From Streptomyces macrolidinus (GTDB lineage: Bacteria > Actinomycetota > Actinomycetes > Streptomycetales > Streptomycetaceae), in assembly GCF_023887685.1 (NCBI RefSeq), contig NZ_JAMWMR010000036.1:1-54764 (forward strand): a DNA stretch of 54,764 bases, in the 5' to 3' direction. The position numbers were made by a program, and so were the translations under genes. Positions 16,071 to 24,386 of this stretch are shown piece after piece (positions within the stretch are counted from its first letter, which is position 1; the number at the start of each line of letters is the position of its first letter). Under the pieces are notes generated by a model. That model did no database searches. It had not been told where the DNA came from and saw nothing but the letters and a program-made list of their open reading frames with translations.

Positions 16071-17438
16071 TTACGCCGGAGTCCCGTCGGACGACGGCGC
16101 GTCCTCGGACGTGGACCGCGTCTTCCCGGTGGCCTCCGCGACCGCGGGCCGCGGTGTCCCCGGCTCCGCGGGCTCCGCCGCACCCTCGGCCCCCTCGGCC
16201 CCCGCTGCCGCCGTGGTGGCCGCGTACGAGCGCAGATAGCCGACCACGGTGTTGGTGACCGCCACCAGAGGCACCGCCACGACCGCGCCCCCGATGCCCG
16301 CGACCATGCCACCGGCCGTCACCGACAGGACCACCGCCAGCGGATGCACGCGCACCGCGCGGCCCAGGATGAACGGCTGGAGGACATGCCCCTCGATCTG
16401 CTGGACGGCCAGCACCACGATCAGGGTCATGATGGCGGTGAACACGCCCTGGGTGACCAGCGCCACCACCACCGCCAGTGCGCCCGACGCGACCGCGCCC
16501 ACCAGCGGGATGAACGAGAACAGGAAGATGAACACGGCGAGCGGCACCGCCATCGGGACATGCAGGAAGTAGATCCCCACGCCGATGAAGATCGCGTCGA
16601 TCAGCGCCACGATCACCGTGCCGCGCACATAGGCGGTCAGCGTGCGCCACGCCCGCGGGCCCGCGCCGGCCACGCCGGGGCGCGCCGCCGCCGGGACCAG
16701 CTTGAGCGTCCACTGCCAGATGCGCTTGCCGTCGTACAGCAGGAAGAGCGTGGAGAACATCGTCAGCAGGATGGCCGTCAGCGCCTCCACGACGACCGTC
16801 ACGCCCTCCAGACCCGCCGACGTGATCTGCTCGGTGTTCGCGCCGACCGCGTTCCGCAGGTTCTTCGCGATCTGGTTGACCTGCTTGTCGGTGACATGGA
16901 AGGGGCTGTTCAGCAGCCATCGGCGCAGCTCGTCGATGCCGTCCTGGATCTGCCCGGACAGCGAGTCGATGTTCTCCATCACCTGCCAGGTGACGAACCA
17001 CCCGATCAGGCCCATGACGACGAAGCCGAAGACCGCCGTCATCGCCGTCGCCAGCCCGCGCGGCACGCCGTAGCGGGTCAGGCGGGCCACGGCCGGTTGC
17101 AGGAGTGCCGTGATGAGCAGCGCGGACACGAAGGACAGCACCACGAGCTGGACGGCGCTGATGACGCGCATCAGCATCCAGACCGTGCCCGCGAGCACCA
17201 GGAGCCGCCAGCCCGCCTCGGCCGCCACCCGCATGCCCCAGGGCACCGCCTCGACGGGCTGCGGGCGCCGCGGTACATCGGGGGCGTACGCCGGGGGCGC
17301 CGGGACCTGGTCCACGGGCGGGGTCGGCGCGGGCTCGTCGTGTTCCTTCTCGACCTCGGCGCGGCGCTCGTCCAGCCGCTCACCCATCTGGGTGAGGCCG
17401 GCACCGACCCGGCCGAGCCACCCTGGCACTTGTGACAT
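16071..17438 (-). CDS. AI-2E family transporter (permease)
   Basis: 455-aa integral membrane protein with an N-terminal cytoplasmic, Pro-rich region (1-95), about eight TM helices, and a C-terminal Ala/Glu-rich tail. The family hallmark is seen in the last helices: FIFLFSFIPLVGAVASGALAV, VQQIEGHVLQPFILGRAVRVHPLAVVLSV and GGAVVAVPLVAV. Members include quorum-signal exporters and Na+/H+ antiporters, so the substrate is open. The ATG at 17438 is chosen because GAAGAGGA lies just upstream; the frame stays open 14 codons further without a start signal. Confidence 0.88.
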   Translation of the reverse strand: MSQVPGWLGRVGAGLTQMGERLDERRAEVEKEHDEPAPTPPVDQVPAPPAYAPDVPRRPQPVEAVPWGMRVAAEAGWRLLVLAGTVWMLMRVISAVQLVVLSFVSALLITALLQPAVARLTRYGVPRGLATAMTAVFGFVVMGLIGWFVTWQVMENIDSLSGQIQDGIDELRRWLLNSPFHVTDKQVNQIAKNLRNAVGANTEQITSAGLEGVTVVVEALTAILLTMFSTLFLLYDGKRIWQWTLKLVPAAARPGVAGAGPRAWRTLTAYVRGTVIVALIDAIFIGVGIYFLHVPMAVPLAVFIFLFSFIPLVGAVASGALAVVVALVTQGVFTAIMTLIVVLAVQQIEGHVLQPFILGRAVRVHPLAVVLSVTAGGMVAGIGGAVVAVPLVAVTNTVVGYLRSYAATTAAAGAEGAEGAAEPAEPGTPRPAVAEATGKTRSTSEDAPSSDGTPA

Positions 17439-17540
17439 GATCCGTCCTCTTCCCCCGTGTCCCCGGGTGCTGCTCACCACTCCCCCCTGGAAGTCGTCCG
17501 CTCCGACCGTACATGGCCGGGGCCGGAGATCGGGAACAGC

Positions 17541-17575
17541 CGAAGCCCCTCTCCGTCAGACGGCGAGGGGCTTCG
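17541..17575 (-). terminator. Stem-loop terminator after the transglycosylase gene
   Basis: CGAAGCCCCTC (17541-17551) pairs with 17565-17575, with a nested CCGT/ACGG helix in the loop. It lies 40 bases beyond the transglycosylase stop. Confidence 0.85.
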
Positions 17576-17614
17576 TGAGGTTGAGTGGCCGCGCGAGGGC
17601 AGGCTCCTCCTGGC

Positions 17615-18346
17615 TCAGTACCAGTGGTTGGCCTGCCAGAACGACCAGGCGCCGCAGGGGCTGCCGTAGCGGCCGTTCATGTAGTTGAGACCCCACTTGA
17701 TCTGCGTGGCGGGGTTGGTCTGCCAGTCGGCTCCGGCGGAGGCCATCTTGGAGCCGGGCAGGGCCTGGACGAGACCGTAGGCGCCGGAGGAGGCGTTGGT
17801 GGCGCGGTAGTTCCACGTGGACTCGTGGTTCACGATGTTGCTGAAGCACTGGAACTGTCCGGCCGGCACGATCTGGCGCGCGATCGCCTGTACCTGAGCG
17901 ACGGTGTACGAGCTCTGGACGGGGATGCTGGAGGCGTCGGCGGTGGCGCTGGTGGAGGTCAGCTTCTCGCGCTCGGCGTCGCGGCTGGCCTTCTCCTTGG
18001 CGGCCTTCTCGCGGGCCTTGGCGTCCGCCTCGGCCTTCTTGGCGGCCTCCTGCTTGGCGATCGCATCGGCAGCCGCCTGCTTGCGGGCCGCTTCCTCGGC
18101 GTCCTTCTTGGCGCTCGCGTCCGCGGCGATGGCCTGGACGTCGGCCTGCTGCGTCAGGGACGCCGTCTGTACCTGGGCCTGCTGTCCGGCGGGGATGTCC
18201 GCGAGGAGAAGCGTCGAGTCGCTCGCCATCGCCTCGGCGTCGTTGTTCTGTGCGGTGCTGCCCGAGGCAACGCCGACGACGCTTCCGACAGCGGTGACCG
18301 CCGTGGCCGAGACCACTGCGAATCCCCGGACCGAAATGCGGCTCAC
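17615..18346 (-). CDS. Secreted lytic transglycosylase (SLT/lysozyme-like fold)
   Basis: 243-aa exported peptidoglycan hydrolase. An N-terminal signal peptide (about 1-36, hydrophobic VRGFAVVSATAVTAVGSVVGVASG) is followed by an Ala/Lys/Glu-rich coiled coil (about 75-125) and a C-terminal catalytic domain. The probable catalytic Glu is in CFSNIVNHESTWNYRATN (Glu175), followed by SSGAYGLVQALPGSKM and a C-terminal NGRYGSPCGAWSFWQANHWY end typical of Streptomyces proteins of this class. The GTG start has GGAAGGAAA directly upstream; an ATG at 18364 is an alternative. A 413-base leader/promoter region precedes it. Confidence 0.88.
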   Translation of the reverse strand: MSRISVRGFAVVSATAVTAVGSVVGVASGSTAQNNDAEAMASDSTLLLADIPAGQQAQVQTASLTQQADVQAIAADASAKKDAEEAARKQAAADAIAKQEAAKKAEADAKAREKAAKEKASRDAEREKLTSTSATADASSIPVQSSYTVAQVQAIARQIVPAGQFQCFSNIVNHESTWNYRATNASSGAYGLVQALPGSKMASAGADWQTNPATQIKWGLNYMNGRYGSPCGAWSFWQANHWY

Positions 18347-18759
18347 ACGGTTTCCTTCCAGCATCGTCCGCTTCGGTGACCCTGGCGGACGCAATCGTGC
18401 CCCTGACGCTGGCCTCCCCACTACTGGGTCACGGGAGGCACGGGCCCGGTGGCAACTCCCTTGGCGGGAGCGCTGCGTGGTGCTCGGGCGGCATACGACG
18501 GCGCTATGCAGTTCTGGTAATTCAGTTGCGCGCTACCGCTGGGGGTACCGCTGTGCCGTATGCGGGGCCTGACAGGATGGAGACTCTGCCGCAACCTGAC
18601 GCCGCGTGGCAATTCCGAGTTGCGTGTGAAAGCTCACACGCCTCTCACCCCAGTGGATTACGCGAATCCCTCACATGCGAAGGCGCCGCCCGGCTAGGCT
18701 CTCCACCTTTGCCGAACGGCGCCAACTGGCGAGTAACCGCCACCTCTTGGGCATGTGCC
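18347..18759 (-). other. Intergenic region, 413 bases: 5' region of the transglycosylase gene
   Basis: No convincing coding frame on either strand. It probably holds the promoter and a long leader of the transglycosylase mRNA. Its one clear element is the 8-bp inverted repeat near 18622-18641. I compared it by eye with the ydaO (c-di-AMP) riboswitch that precedes several Streptomyces wall-hydrolase genes and did not find its conserved core. Confidence 0.6.
18622..18641. promoter_or_regulatory. Inverted repeat GCGTGTGA-AAGC-TCACACGC
   Basis: Perfect 8-bp dyad with a four-base spacer, about 275 bases upstream of the transglycosylase start and 119 bases beyond the PhoH stop. Half-sites resemble the Crp core TGTGA/TCACA, but the spacer is four rather than six. 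It could equally be a stem-loop that ends the PhoH transcript. Confidence 0.45.
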
Positions 18760-20085
18760 TCAGATCGGAACGTCTTCGAGCATCTCCGTCACCAACGCGG
18801 CGATCCTGGACCTCTCGGACCGGGTGAGGGTGACATGCGCGAAGAGCGGATGCCCCTTCAGCTTCTCCACGACCGCGACCACACCGTCGTACCGCCCCAC
18901 CCGCAGATTGTCCCGCTGGGCCACGTCATGGGTCAGCACCACACGGGAGTTCGCCCCGATCCGGGACAACACCGTGAGCAGGACGTTCCGTTCGAGCGAC
19001 TGGGCCTCGTCCACGATCACGAAGGCGTCGTGGAGCGAGCGGCCCCGGATATGGGTGAGCGGAAGGACCTCCAGCATCCCGCGGGCCGTGACCTCTTCGA
19101 TGACCTCGCGGCTGGTGACCGCGGACAGCGTGTCGAAGACCGCCTGTGCCCAGGGGCTCATCTTCTCGGCCTCGGTGCCCGGCAGATAGCCGAGTTCCTG
19201 CCCGCCCACCGCGTACAGCGGCCGGAAGACCATCACCTTCTGATGCTGCCTGCGCTCCAGCACCGCTTCCAGGCCCGCGCACAGCGCCAGCGCCGACTTG
19301 CCCGTACCGGCCCGGCCGCCCATCGACACGATCCCGACGTCCGGGTCGAGCAGCAGATCGAGAGCTATGCGCTGCTCCGCGCTGCGGCCCTTGATGCCGA
19401 ACGCCTCCCGGTCCCCGCGCACCAGGCGGACCCGGCCCTCGGGGGTCACCCGCCCCAGCGCGTTCCCCCGCTCCGACTGGATGGTCAGACCGGTGTGCAC
19501 GGGAAGGTCCGCGGCCTCCGGGACATGGACGTGCCCGTCCTCGAAGAGGATGTCCACCTGGTCGCCGGACAGGGTCAGCTCGGACATCCCGGTCCAGCCG
19601 GAGGAGTCCGTGACGGCCAGCTCCGCCCGGTACTCCTCGGCGAGGAGACCGACGGAGGACGCCTTGATCCTGAGCGGCAGGTCCTTCGACACGACGGTGA
19701 CGTCGAACCCCTCGGCCTGGAGGTTGCGGGCCACCGCGAGGATGCGGGAGTCGTTGTCCCCCAGGCGGTAGCCGGTGGGCAGCACGCTGGGGTCCGAGTG
19801 GTTCAGCTCGACCCTCAGGCTCCCGCCGAGGTCACCGATCGGGATGGGCGCGTCGAGGCGGCCGTGCCGAAGGCGGTAGTCGTCCAGCAGACGCAGGGCC
19901 TGCCGGGCGAAGTAGCCGAGTTCGGGATGGTGCCGCTTGGCCTCCAGCTCCGTGACCACGACGATGGGGAGCACGACCTCGTGCTCGTCGAAGCGGCTCA
20001 GGGCGTTGGGATCGGCCAGCAGGACGCTGGTGTCGAGAACATAGGTGCGCCGATCTGGCTTGTGGCGCTGTGTGCTGGTCACCAC
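18760..20085 (-). CDS. PhoH-family ATPase with N-terminal PIN domain (PhoH2 type)
   Basis: 441-aa fusion. The PIN nuclease domain (about 12-150) begins TYVLDTSVLLADP with Asp18 as a metal ligand, followed by TELEAKR and GDNDSRILAVA. The PhoH ATPase domain (about 240-440) has Walker A GRAGTGKSALAL, Walker B HDAFVIVDEAQS and a late arginine region THDVAQRDN. PhoH2 proteins are sequence-specific RNA helicase-nucleases in mycobacteria, related to toxin-antitoxin RNases. It is monocistronic, with a 9-bp inverted repeat in its upstream region. The start codon is the likely ATG/GTG cluster; a GTG a few codons inside cannot be excluded. Confidence 0.9.
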   Translation of the reverse strand: MVTSTQRHKPDRRTYVLDTSVLLADPNALSRFDEHEVVLPIVVVTELEAKRHHPELGYFARQALRLLDDYRLRHGRLDAPIPIGDLGGSLRVELNHSDPSVLPTGYRLGDNDSRILAVARNLQAEGFDVTVVSKDLPLRIKASSVGLLAEEYRAELAVTDSSGWTGMSELTLSGDQVDILFEDGHVHVPEAADLPVHTGLTIQSERGNALGRVTPEGRVRLVRGDREAFGIKGRSAEQRIALDLLLDPDVGIVSMGGRAGTGKSALALCAGLEAVLERRQHQKVMVFRPLYAVGGQELGYLPGTEAEKMSPWAQAVFDTLSAVTSREVIEEVTARGMLEVLPLTHIRGRSLHDAFVIVDEAQSLERNVLLTVLSRIGANSRVVLTHDVAQRDNLRVGRYDGVVAVVEKLKGHPLFAHVTLTRSERSRIAALVTEMLEDVPI

Positions 20086-20263
20086 GGAAGGACGTACCCC
20101 CTCGGATGAGGTCGGGGAGCGACGAGGAGGACCTGGACCGGTCGCCGGCCGCGACGCACGGACCGGAAGCCGGCCCTCGGCCGTTTCCTCCGTGCAGTGA
20201 CCACACGGTCGCGCTGGTGCAAAGGGCCTCCCGGGCAGGCGGCCCCTGCCGCCCGCTGAGATA

Positions 20264-20286
20264 CGACACCCGTGGTTCGGGTGTCG
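20264..20286. promoter_or_regulatory. Inverted repeat CGACACCCG-N5-CGGGTGTCG upstream of the PhoH gene
   Basis: Perfect 9-bp arms separated by TGGTT, about 180 bases upstream of the PhoH start. It is followed leftward by nothing T-rich, so an operator is more likely than a terminator. No regulator gene is adjacent to suggest its protein. Confidence 0.5.
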
Positions 20287-20385
20287 ACCTGTCTAGCCTT
20301 ATGCCCTTGAACGAGCGCTGCCATGCCACGGCGCACGACGGCGCGCCGGTGAACTCCTCGTGACATCCGCCGCCGGAGGGACGGC

Positions 20386-20411
20386 GGGCCCCTGGCGCGC
20401 GCCAGGGGCCC
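20386..20411 (-). terminator. 26-base perfect palindrome, terminator of the isoprenyl transferase gene
   Basis: GGGCCCCTGGC, GCGC, GCCAGGGGCCC: an 11-bp stem with a GCGC loop, lying 55 bases past the isoprenyl transferase stop. Confidence 0.85.
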
Positions 20412-20466
20412 GGTTCCGCCCGTGAACGGGGGTCAGTCGCTGTTCGGTCGCCCGTTCAGTCACCGT

Positions 20467-21240
20467 TCAGCCGCCGTAGCGGCGGTGCCGGGCGGCGTAG
20501 TCGCGCAGGGCGCGCAGGAAGTCGACCTTGCGGAAGGCGGGCCAGAAGACCTCGCAGAAGTAGTACTCCGAATGGGCGGTCTGCCAGAGCATGAAGCCGG
20601 ACAGGCGCTGCTCGCCGCTCGTACGGATCACCAGGTCGGGATCGGGCTGGGCGCTGGTGTAGAGGTGCTTGCCGATCATGTCGATGTCGACGGACTCGGC
20701 GAGGTCCTCCATCGAGACGCCCTTGTCCCGGGCTTCGAGGAGCATGGAGCGCACGGCGTCGGCGATCTCCTGGCGACCGCCGTAGCCGATGGCGACGTTG
20801 ACGACTATCCCGTCGACGTGTGCCGTGGACTCCTCGGCCTCCTTGAGGGCCGTCTGCATCGGCTCGGGCAGCAGGTCGCGCGCGCCCACGTGGTGCACGC
20901 GCCAGCGGCCGTCGGCGGCGAGGGAGCGTACGACGTCCTCGATGATGCCGAGGAGCGGGACCAGTTCCTCGGCGGGCCGGTCGAAGTTGTCCGTCGACAG
21001 CAGCCACAGCGTGACCACCTCGACGTCGGTCTCGGCGCACCAGCCGAGGAACTCCTCGATCTTGTGGGCCCCGGCCCGATGGCCCTGCGCGGCGGTCGAG
21101 CCCGCCGCCTTTGCCCAGCGTCGGTTGCCGTCCATGATGACGCCGATGTGCTTGGGCACCTGAGCGTGGTCCAGGTGGCCTTCCACCCGGCGTGCGTACA
21201 GCCTGACCAGCAGGCCACGCAGCTTGTCGCGCAGGTTCAC
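20467..21240 (-). CDS. Isoprenyl transferase (cis-prenyltransferase, UppS family)
   Basis: 257-aa soluble enzyme that adds isopentenyl diphosphate units in cis to an allylic diphosphate, making polyprenyl carriers for wall synthesis or shorter Z-prenyl products. Region I GVIMDGNRRWAK holds catalytic Asp37; GYGGRQEI and the C-terminal DLVIRTSGEQRLSGFMLWQ with the diphosphate-binding arginines are intact. The GTG start has GGAGGGG upstream. Streptomyces often carry two paralogues, so chain length cannot be assigned, and I leave the gene symbol blank. Confidence 0.93.
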   Translation of the reverse strand: MNLRDKLRGLLVRLYARRVEGHLDHAQVPKHIGVIMDGNRRWAKAAGSTAAQGHRAGAHKIEEFLGWCAETDVEVVTLWLLSTDNFDRPAEELVPLLGIIEDVVRSLAADGRWRVHHVGARDLLPEPMQTALKEAEESTAHVDGIVVNVAIGYGGRQEIADAVRSMLLEARDKGVSMEDLAESVDIDMIGKHLYTSAQPDPDLVIRTSGEQRLSGFMLWQTAHSEYYFCEVFWPAFRKVDFLRALRDYAARHRRYGG

Positions 21241-21847
21241 GTGATTGTCAGCCCCTCCGTGCAGATCAGATCAGGTGCGGGCGTGCGCGATCCCCGTCAG
21301 ATGTGGCGGTCCCCGTCGGATGGCGGTCCCCGAAGTGAAGACTACCCCCGGAGCTAAAAGGGCTCCTGCCAAGGGGGTTGGGGCCGGGGCCGGTGCCGGG
21401 GGTGGGATCGGCGCGAAGGAAGGGCGCGGAGAGGGCGCAGAGGAGGGTGCTGGAGGGGGCGCGGAAGCGGGCGCGGAGGGGGCGCGGAGGGGGAAAGAAA
21501 AACGGGCCGGTCCGTGGGGGGGAGACGGACCGGCCCGAGGGGGGGTTTCCACCATAACCCTTCGTGAGTGATGCTGCGTGCATCGGCGTGCCACAACTAC
21601 TCTCCGAAGTCGCCCGGCGACGTGCCGGTGGGCGCGGAGGCGCTCGTTCAGCGTGCCTTCCTGGCCGAATCACGGCGGATTTCGTGGTGAACCGGCCGAA
21701 ACCCGAGGTATTCCGAGGAATTCCGAGACGTTCGAGCCGGTGTCCGCCGACGGATGAGGCGCTCGTCACCTTCGGGCCGCGTCCTCCGGGTGGGTGACCC
21801 CCGACACGTACACGCGCTTGACGCCCGCGTGGCGTTGCTCACGCCGG
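21241..21847. other. Intergenic region, 607 bases, with a candidate small RNA
   Basis: The left part (about 21,340-21,500) is a G-rich low-complexity run of GGGGCGCGGA-like repeats on the plus strand. The centre holds a C-loop hairpin with a T-tract on the minus strand (the small RNA candidate). The right part (21,600-21,847) shows no feature I can assign. Frames across it read as Gly/Ala/Pro low-complexity and are not credible genes. Confidence 0.6.
21495..21592 (-). ncRNA. Candidate 6C-like small RNA
   Basis: Read on the minus strand: a small hairpin GATGC-ACGCA-GCATC, then CACGAAGGGTTATGGTGG, a C7 run after GGAAA, and a perfect 13-bp hairpin (arms 21503-21515 and 21525-21537) whose loop contains seven Cs, ending in TTTTTCTTT. 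Two C-runs of at least six, one inside a terminal hairpin loop, are the defining look of the actinobacterial 6C RNA class (B11 in mycobacteria). I recall the ACGAAGGGTTA stretch as part of that family, but cannot run its covariance model. The 5' end is approximate. Confidence 0.55.
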
Positions 21848-22621
21848 TCAGCGCTTGCGGGCCTCGATGAGGAAGCGGGTGCTGTGGGCGACGAAGGGGC
21901 CCTCGGTCGCGATCCGCTCGTGCAGGGAGCGGAGCTGCGGCTCGTACCGCTCCACGGTGAAGTCGGGGACCATCCAGATCACCTTGCGCAGGAAGTGGAC
22001 GACGGCACCGATGTCGTGGAACTCCATGCGCAGCCGTGCCTCCCGGAGGTCGACCACCTCCAGGCCCGCCGCCTGCGCGTCCGCCCGCGCGCGCTCCGGG
22101 GCGCGGCCGGTGCGGACCTCTTCCGGCTGCGGTCCGAGGAAGTACTCGACGACCTCGAAGGCGCTGGCCGGGCCGACCTGCTGGGAGAAGTAGGTGCCGC
22201 CGGGGCGCAGCACGCGGGCGATCTCGTGCCAGTACGTGCGGACCGGGTGCCGGCTGGTGACGAGGTCGAAGGAGGCGTCCGCGAAGGGCAGCGGCGCGTC
22301 CTCGGGCGAGGCCACGACCGCGGCGCCGCGCGGGTGCAGCAGAGCGGTCGCCTTGGTGACGTTCGGCGGCCAGCCCTCGGTGGCGACGGTGAGCGGCGGC
22401 AGCGCCGGGGCGGCGGCGAGGACCTCCCCGCCCCCGGTCTGGATGTCGAGCGCGGCGAACGCGTGCGCGAGCCGCTCCGCCATCGAGCGCGCGTACCCCC
22501 ACGGGGGCCGCTCCTCCGTGGCACGGCCTTCGAACCAGGTGAAGTCCCAGCCGTCGACGGGTGCGTCGACGGCTTCGCGGACGAGGTCCTCGTACGTGCG
22601 GTGTGCGTGGCCGGTGGTCAT
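21848..22621 (-). CDS. Class I SAM-dependent methyltransferase
   Basis: 257-aa protein with a UbiE/Methyltransf_11-like core. The post-I acidic strand is seen in FADASFDLVTSRHPVRTYWHEIARVLRPGGTYFSQQVGPAS, the usual motif IV to motif VI stretch. The N-terminal glycine-rich SAM loop is unusual (DIQTGGGEVLAAAP instead of D-x-G-x-G-x-G). The C-terminal third (EFHDIGAVVHFLRKVIWMVPDF) resembles methyltransferases of the YjhP/rRNA-like subgroup common in Streptomyces. Substrate unknown. GAGGA precedes the start at good spacing. Confidence 0.8.
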   Translation of the reverse strand: MTTGHAHRTYEDLVREAVDAPVDGWDFTWFEGRATEERPPWGYARSMAERLAHAFAALDIQTGGGEVLAAAPALPPLTVATEGWPPNVTKATALLHPRGAAVVASPEDAPLPFADASFDLVTSRHPVRTYWHEIARVLRPGGTYFSQQVGPASAFEVVEYFLGPQPEEVRTGRAPERARADAQAAGLEVVDLREARLRMEFHDIGAVVHFLRKVIWMVPDFTVERYEPQLRSLHERIATEGPFVAHSTRFLIEARKR

Positions 22622-22744
22622 GCCGCGATCCTCGCAGGGGGCGGGAGAGCGCGCGACAGGATTTCGTCCGCCCGGACACTCTCCCAGCGGGTGCCCGTCA
22701 CCGCCGACAGCCCTTCAACACCCCCTGCCCGTACGGGAGTCCGG

Positions 22745-23617
22745 CTACGGCACCAGGGGGCGTACCTCCTGGGCGACGAAGCGGATGAACGCCTCGTGGT
22801 CCGGTTCGTCCGCGGTGGGCTGGAGGATCACGGTGTCGGCGCCCGCGTCGGCGAGCTGCCGGACCGCTCGGGCGACCGTCTCCGCGTCCCCGGCCACGCC
22901 GTGCTCCGCCCCCGTACCGTCCCCGTCCGCCTCGATCTCGGCGCGCAGCCGGGCCTCGGCGTCGGGGCCGGTGGCGGCGCGGAGGTAGATGACGACGTGG
23001 TGGGGGTCGGTGCGGCCGGCCGTCTCGCGTCCCTCGTCGATGAGCCCGCGGGCGCGTCGTACCTGCTCCGGTGCGTTGGACGCGGTCAGGATCGTGCCGT
23101 CCGCGGCCTCGCCGGACAGGCGCAGGGAGCGCGGTCCGGTGACCCCGGCGAGGATGGGGAACGCCTCGGCGGGCGGCCAGTCCAGCGCGACGCCGTCCAG
23201 CTTCACGTACCGCCCGTCGACGGTGACGCGCTCCCCGGCGAGCAGGGCCCGCAGGGCGTGGAGGTACTCGCGCAGCAGGGTCACGGGGGACTCGGCGCGG
23301 GCGCCGACCTGTCCCATCCAGCTCTGGACGCCGTGTCCGACGGCGAGGGTGGCGCGGCCCGGGAACATCCGCGCGAGGGTGGCCGCCTCCATCGCGGTGA
23401 GCGCGACGTTCCGCAGCGGTACGGGGAGCAGTCCGACGCCGACGCGCAGCCGTTCCGTCCAGGCGAGCGCGGCTGACGCGGCCGAGATGCCGCCCTCCAG
23501 GAAGCAGTCCTCCCACAGCCACAGCTCGTCGAGGCCCGAGTCCTCCGCGAGCCGCGCGATCGCGCGCAGCCGCTCGGGGGGCAGTTGGGGGCGGAACACA
23601 GCACCGAGTCCAGTCAT
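22745..23617 (-). CDS. LLM class F420-dependent oxidoreductase
   Basis: 290-aa TIM-barrel flavin/F420 enzyme of the luciferase-like monooxygenase superfamily. Recognisable are LGAVFRPQLPPERLRAIARLAEDSGLDELWLWEDCF at the N-terminus, LRVGVGLLPVPLRNVALTAMEAATL, FPGRATLAVGHG, and a C-terminal DAGADTVILQPTADEPD. Actinobacterial members mostly use reduced F420 to act on secondary metabolites or alcohols; the substrate is not predictable. The ATG at 23617 has AGGAAG upstream. The frame is open for another 228 codons upstream but only as a shadow of the neighbouring reductase gene. Confidence 0.85.
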   Translation of the reverse strand: MTGLGAVFRPQLPPERLRAIARLAEDSGLDELWLWEDCFLEGGISAASAALAWTERLRVGVGLLPVPLRNVALTAMEAATLARMFPGRATLAVGHGVQSWMGQVGARAESPVTLLREYLHALRALLAGERVTVDGRYVKLDGVALDWPPAEAFPILAGVTGPRSLRLSGEAADGTILTASNAPEQVRRARGLIDEGRETAGRTDPHHVVIYLRAATGPDAEARLRAEIEADGDGTGAEHGVAGDAETVARAVRQLADAGADTVILQPTADEPDHEAFIRFVAQEVRPLVP

Positions 23618-23658
23618 GTTGATCTTCCTACCGGCCGGACTCGGTTCGAACAAGCCGT

Positions 23659-24240
23659 TTACCAGGTGACCGTGGCCGCACGCTCGTAGTGCAGGAGCAC
23701 GACGCCGTTGCCGAACCGGCGGGCGTGCATCAGATGCAGGGACGTGAGGGTGTGGGCCTCGGCCTCGTGGAAGAGCCGTTTGCCCCGGCCGACGAGGACG
23801 GGGTGGACGTAGATCCGGAACTCGTCGATGAGGTCGTTCCGCAGGAACTCGGCGGCGAGGTCCGCGCCGCCGAGCACGAGGTCGCCGCCCTCCTGGGCCT
23901 TGAGCGCCAGGATGTCCTCGACGTCGACGTCCCGGACGATGGTGCTGTGCCAGTCGGCGTGCTGGAGGGTCCGGGAGAAGACGACCTTGGGCATGTTCCG
24001 CCAGATCCGGGCGTATTCGACGACGGGGGCGGACGCGGCCGGGTCGCGGTCGGCGGTGGGCCAGTAGTCGGCCATGAGCTGATAGGTGACGCGTCCTTGG
24101 AGGAAGGCGCCCATCTCCTTCAGGACGTCGTTGAAGTGCTGGTGCAGTTCGTCGTCGACCAGGTGCCAGTCGATCTCGCGGTCCGGACCCTCGATGTATC
24201 CGTCGAGAGACATGGACATCATCAGGATGATCTTTCGCAT
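23659..24240 (-). CDS. Dihydrofolate reductase family protein (RibD C-terminal-like)
   Basis: 193-aa NADPH-binding reductase-fold protein. MRKIILMMSMSLDGYIEGPD is the usual family N-terminus; GAFLQGRVTYQLM, MPKVVFSRTLQ, DLVLGGADLAAEFLRNDLIDEFRIYVHPVLVGRGKRLF complete the fold. Relatives such as YyaP/YwjB are stand-alone reductases of unknown substrate. GAGGTGTG precedes the ATG. It lies 41 bases upstream of the LLM oxidoreductase on the same strand, so they may be co-transcribed. Confidence 0.85.
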   Translation of the reverse strand: MRKIILMMSMSLDGYIEGPDREIDWHLVDDELHQHFNDVLKEMGAFLQGRVTYQLMADYWPTADRDPAASAPVVEYARIWRNMPKVVFSRTLQHADWHSTIVRDVDVEDILALKAQEGGDLVLGGADLAAEFLRNDLIDEFRIYVHPVLVGRGKRLFHEAEAHTLTSLHLMHARRFGNGVVLLHYERAATVTW

Positions 24241-24386
24241 CGCACACCTCGCCGACCTCGGTCCCGGGCTCGGGGCCCACCGTACTCAGGCGGGGCGGCA
24301 CGGGACCTGGTTGCCACGCGCTTCACGGTGGACGAAGGCGGAGGTGACCCAGCGGTCGCTGGTCCCGGCGCCGCTCGGTACGGCTG

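Larger units (their letters stand above)
20086..20466. other. Intergenic region, 381 bases, between PhoH and isoprenyl transferase genes
   Basis: Holds the PhoH promoter region (read leftward), an inverted repeat at 20264-20286 and the transferase terminator at 20386-20411. No credible coding frame is seen. Confidence 0.6.

Noticed and set aside
18361..18660. ydaO (c-di-AMP) riboswitch upstream of the transglycosylase gene
   Set aside because: Read on the minus strand, the region lacks the conserved core that I recall as GAACCCGTCAGCTAACC; only general GC-rich stem-loops are seen.
21245..21571. Plus-strand 108-aa Gly/Ala/Glu-rich frame after the isoprenyl transferase start
   Set aside because: Low-complexity translation of a G-rich tract, and it runs through the small RNA hairpin.
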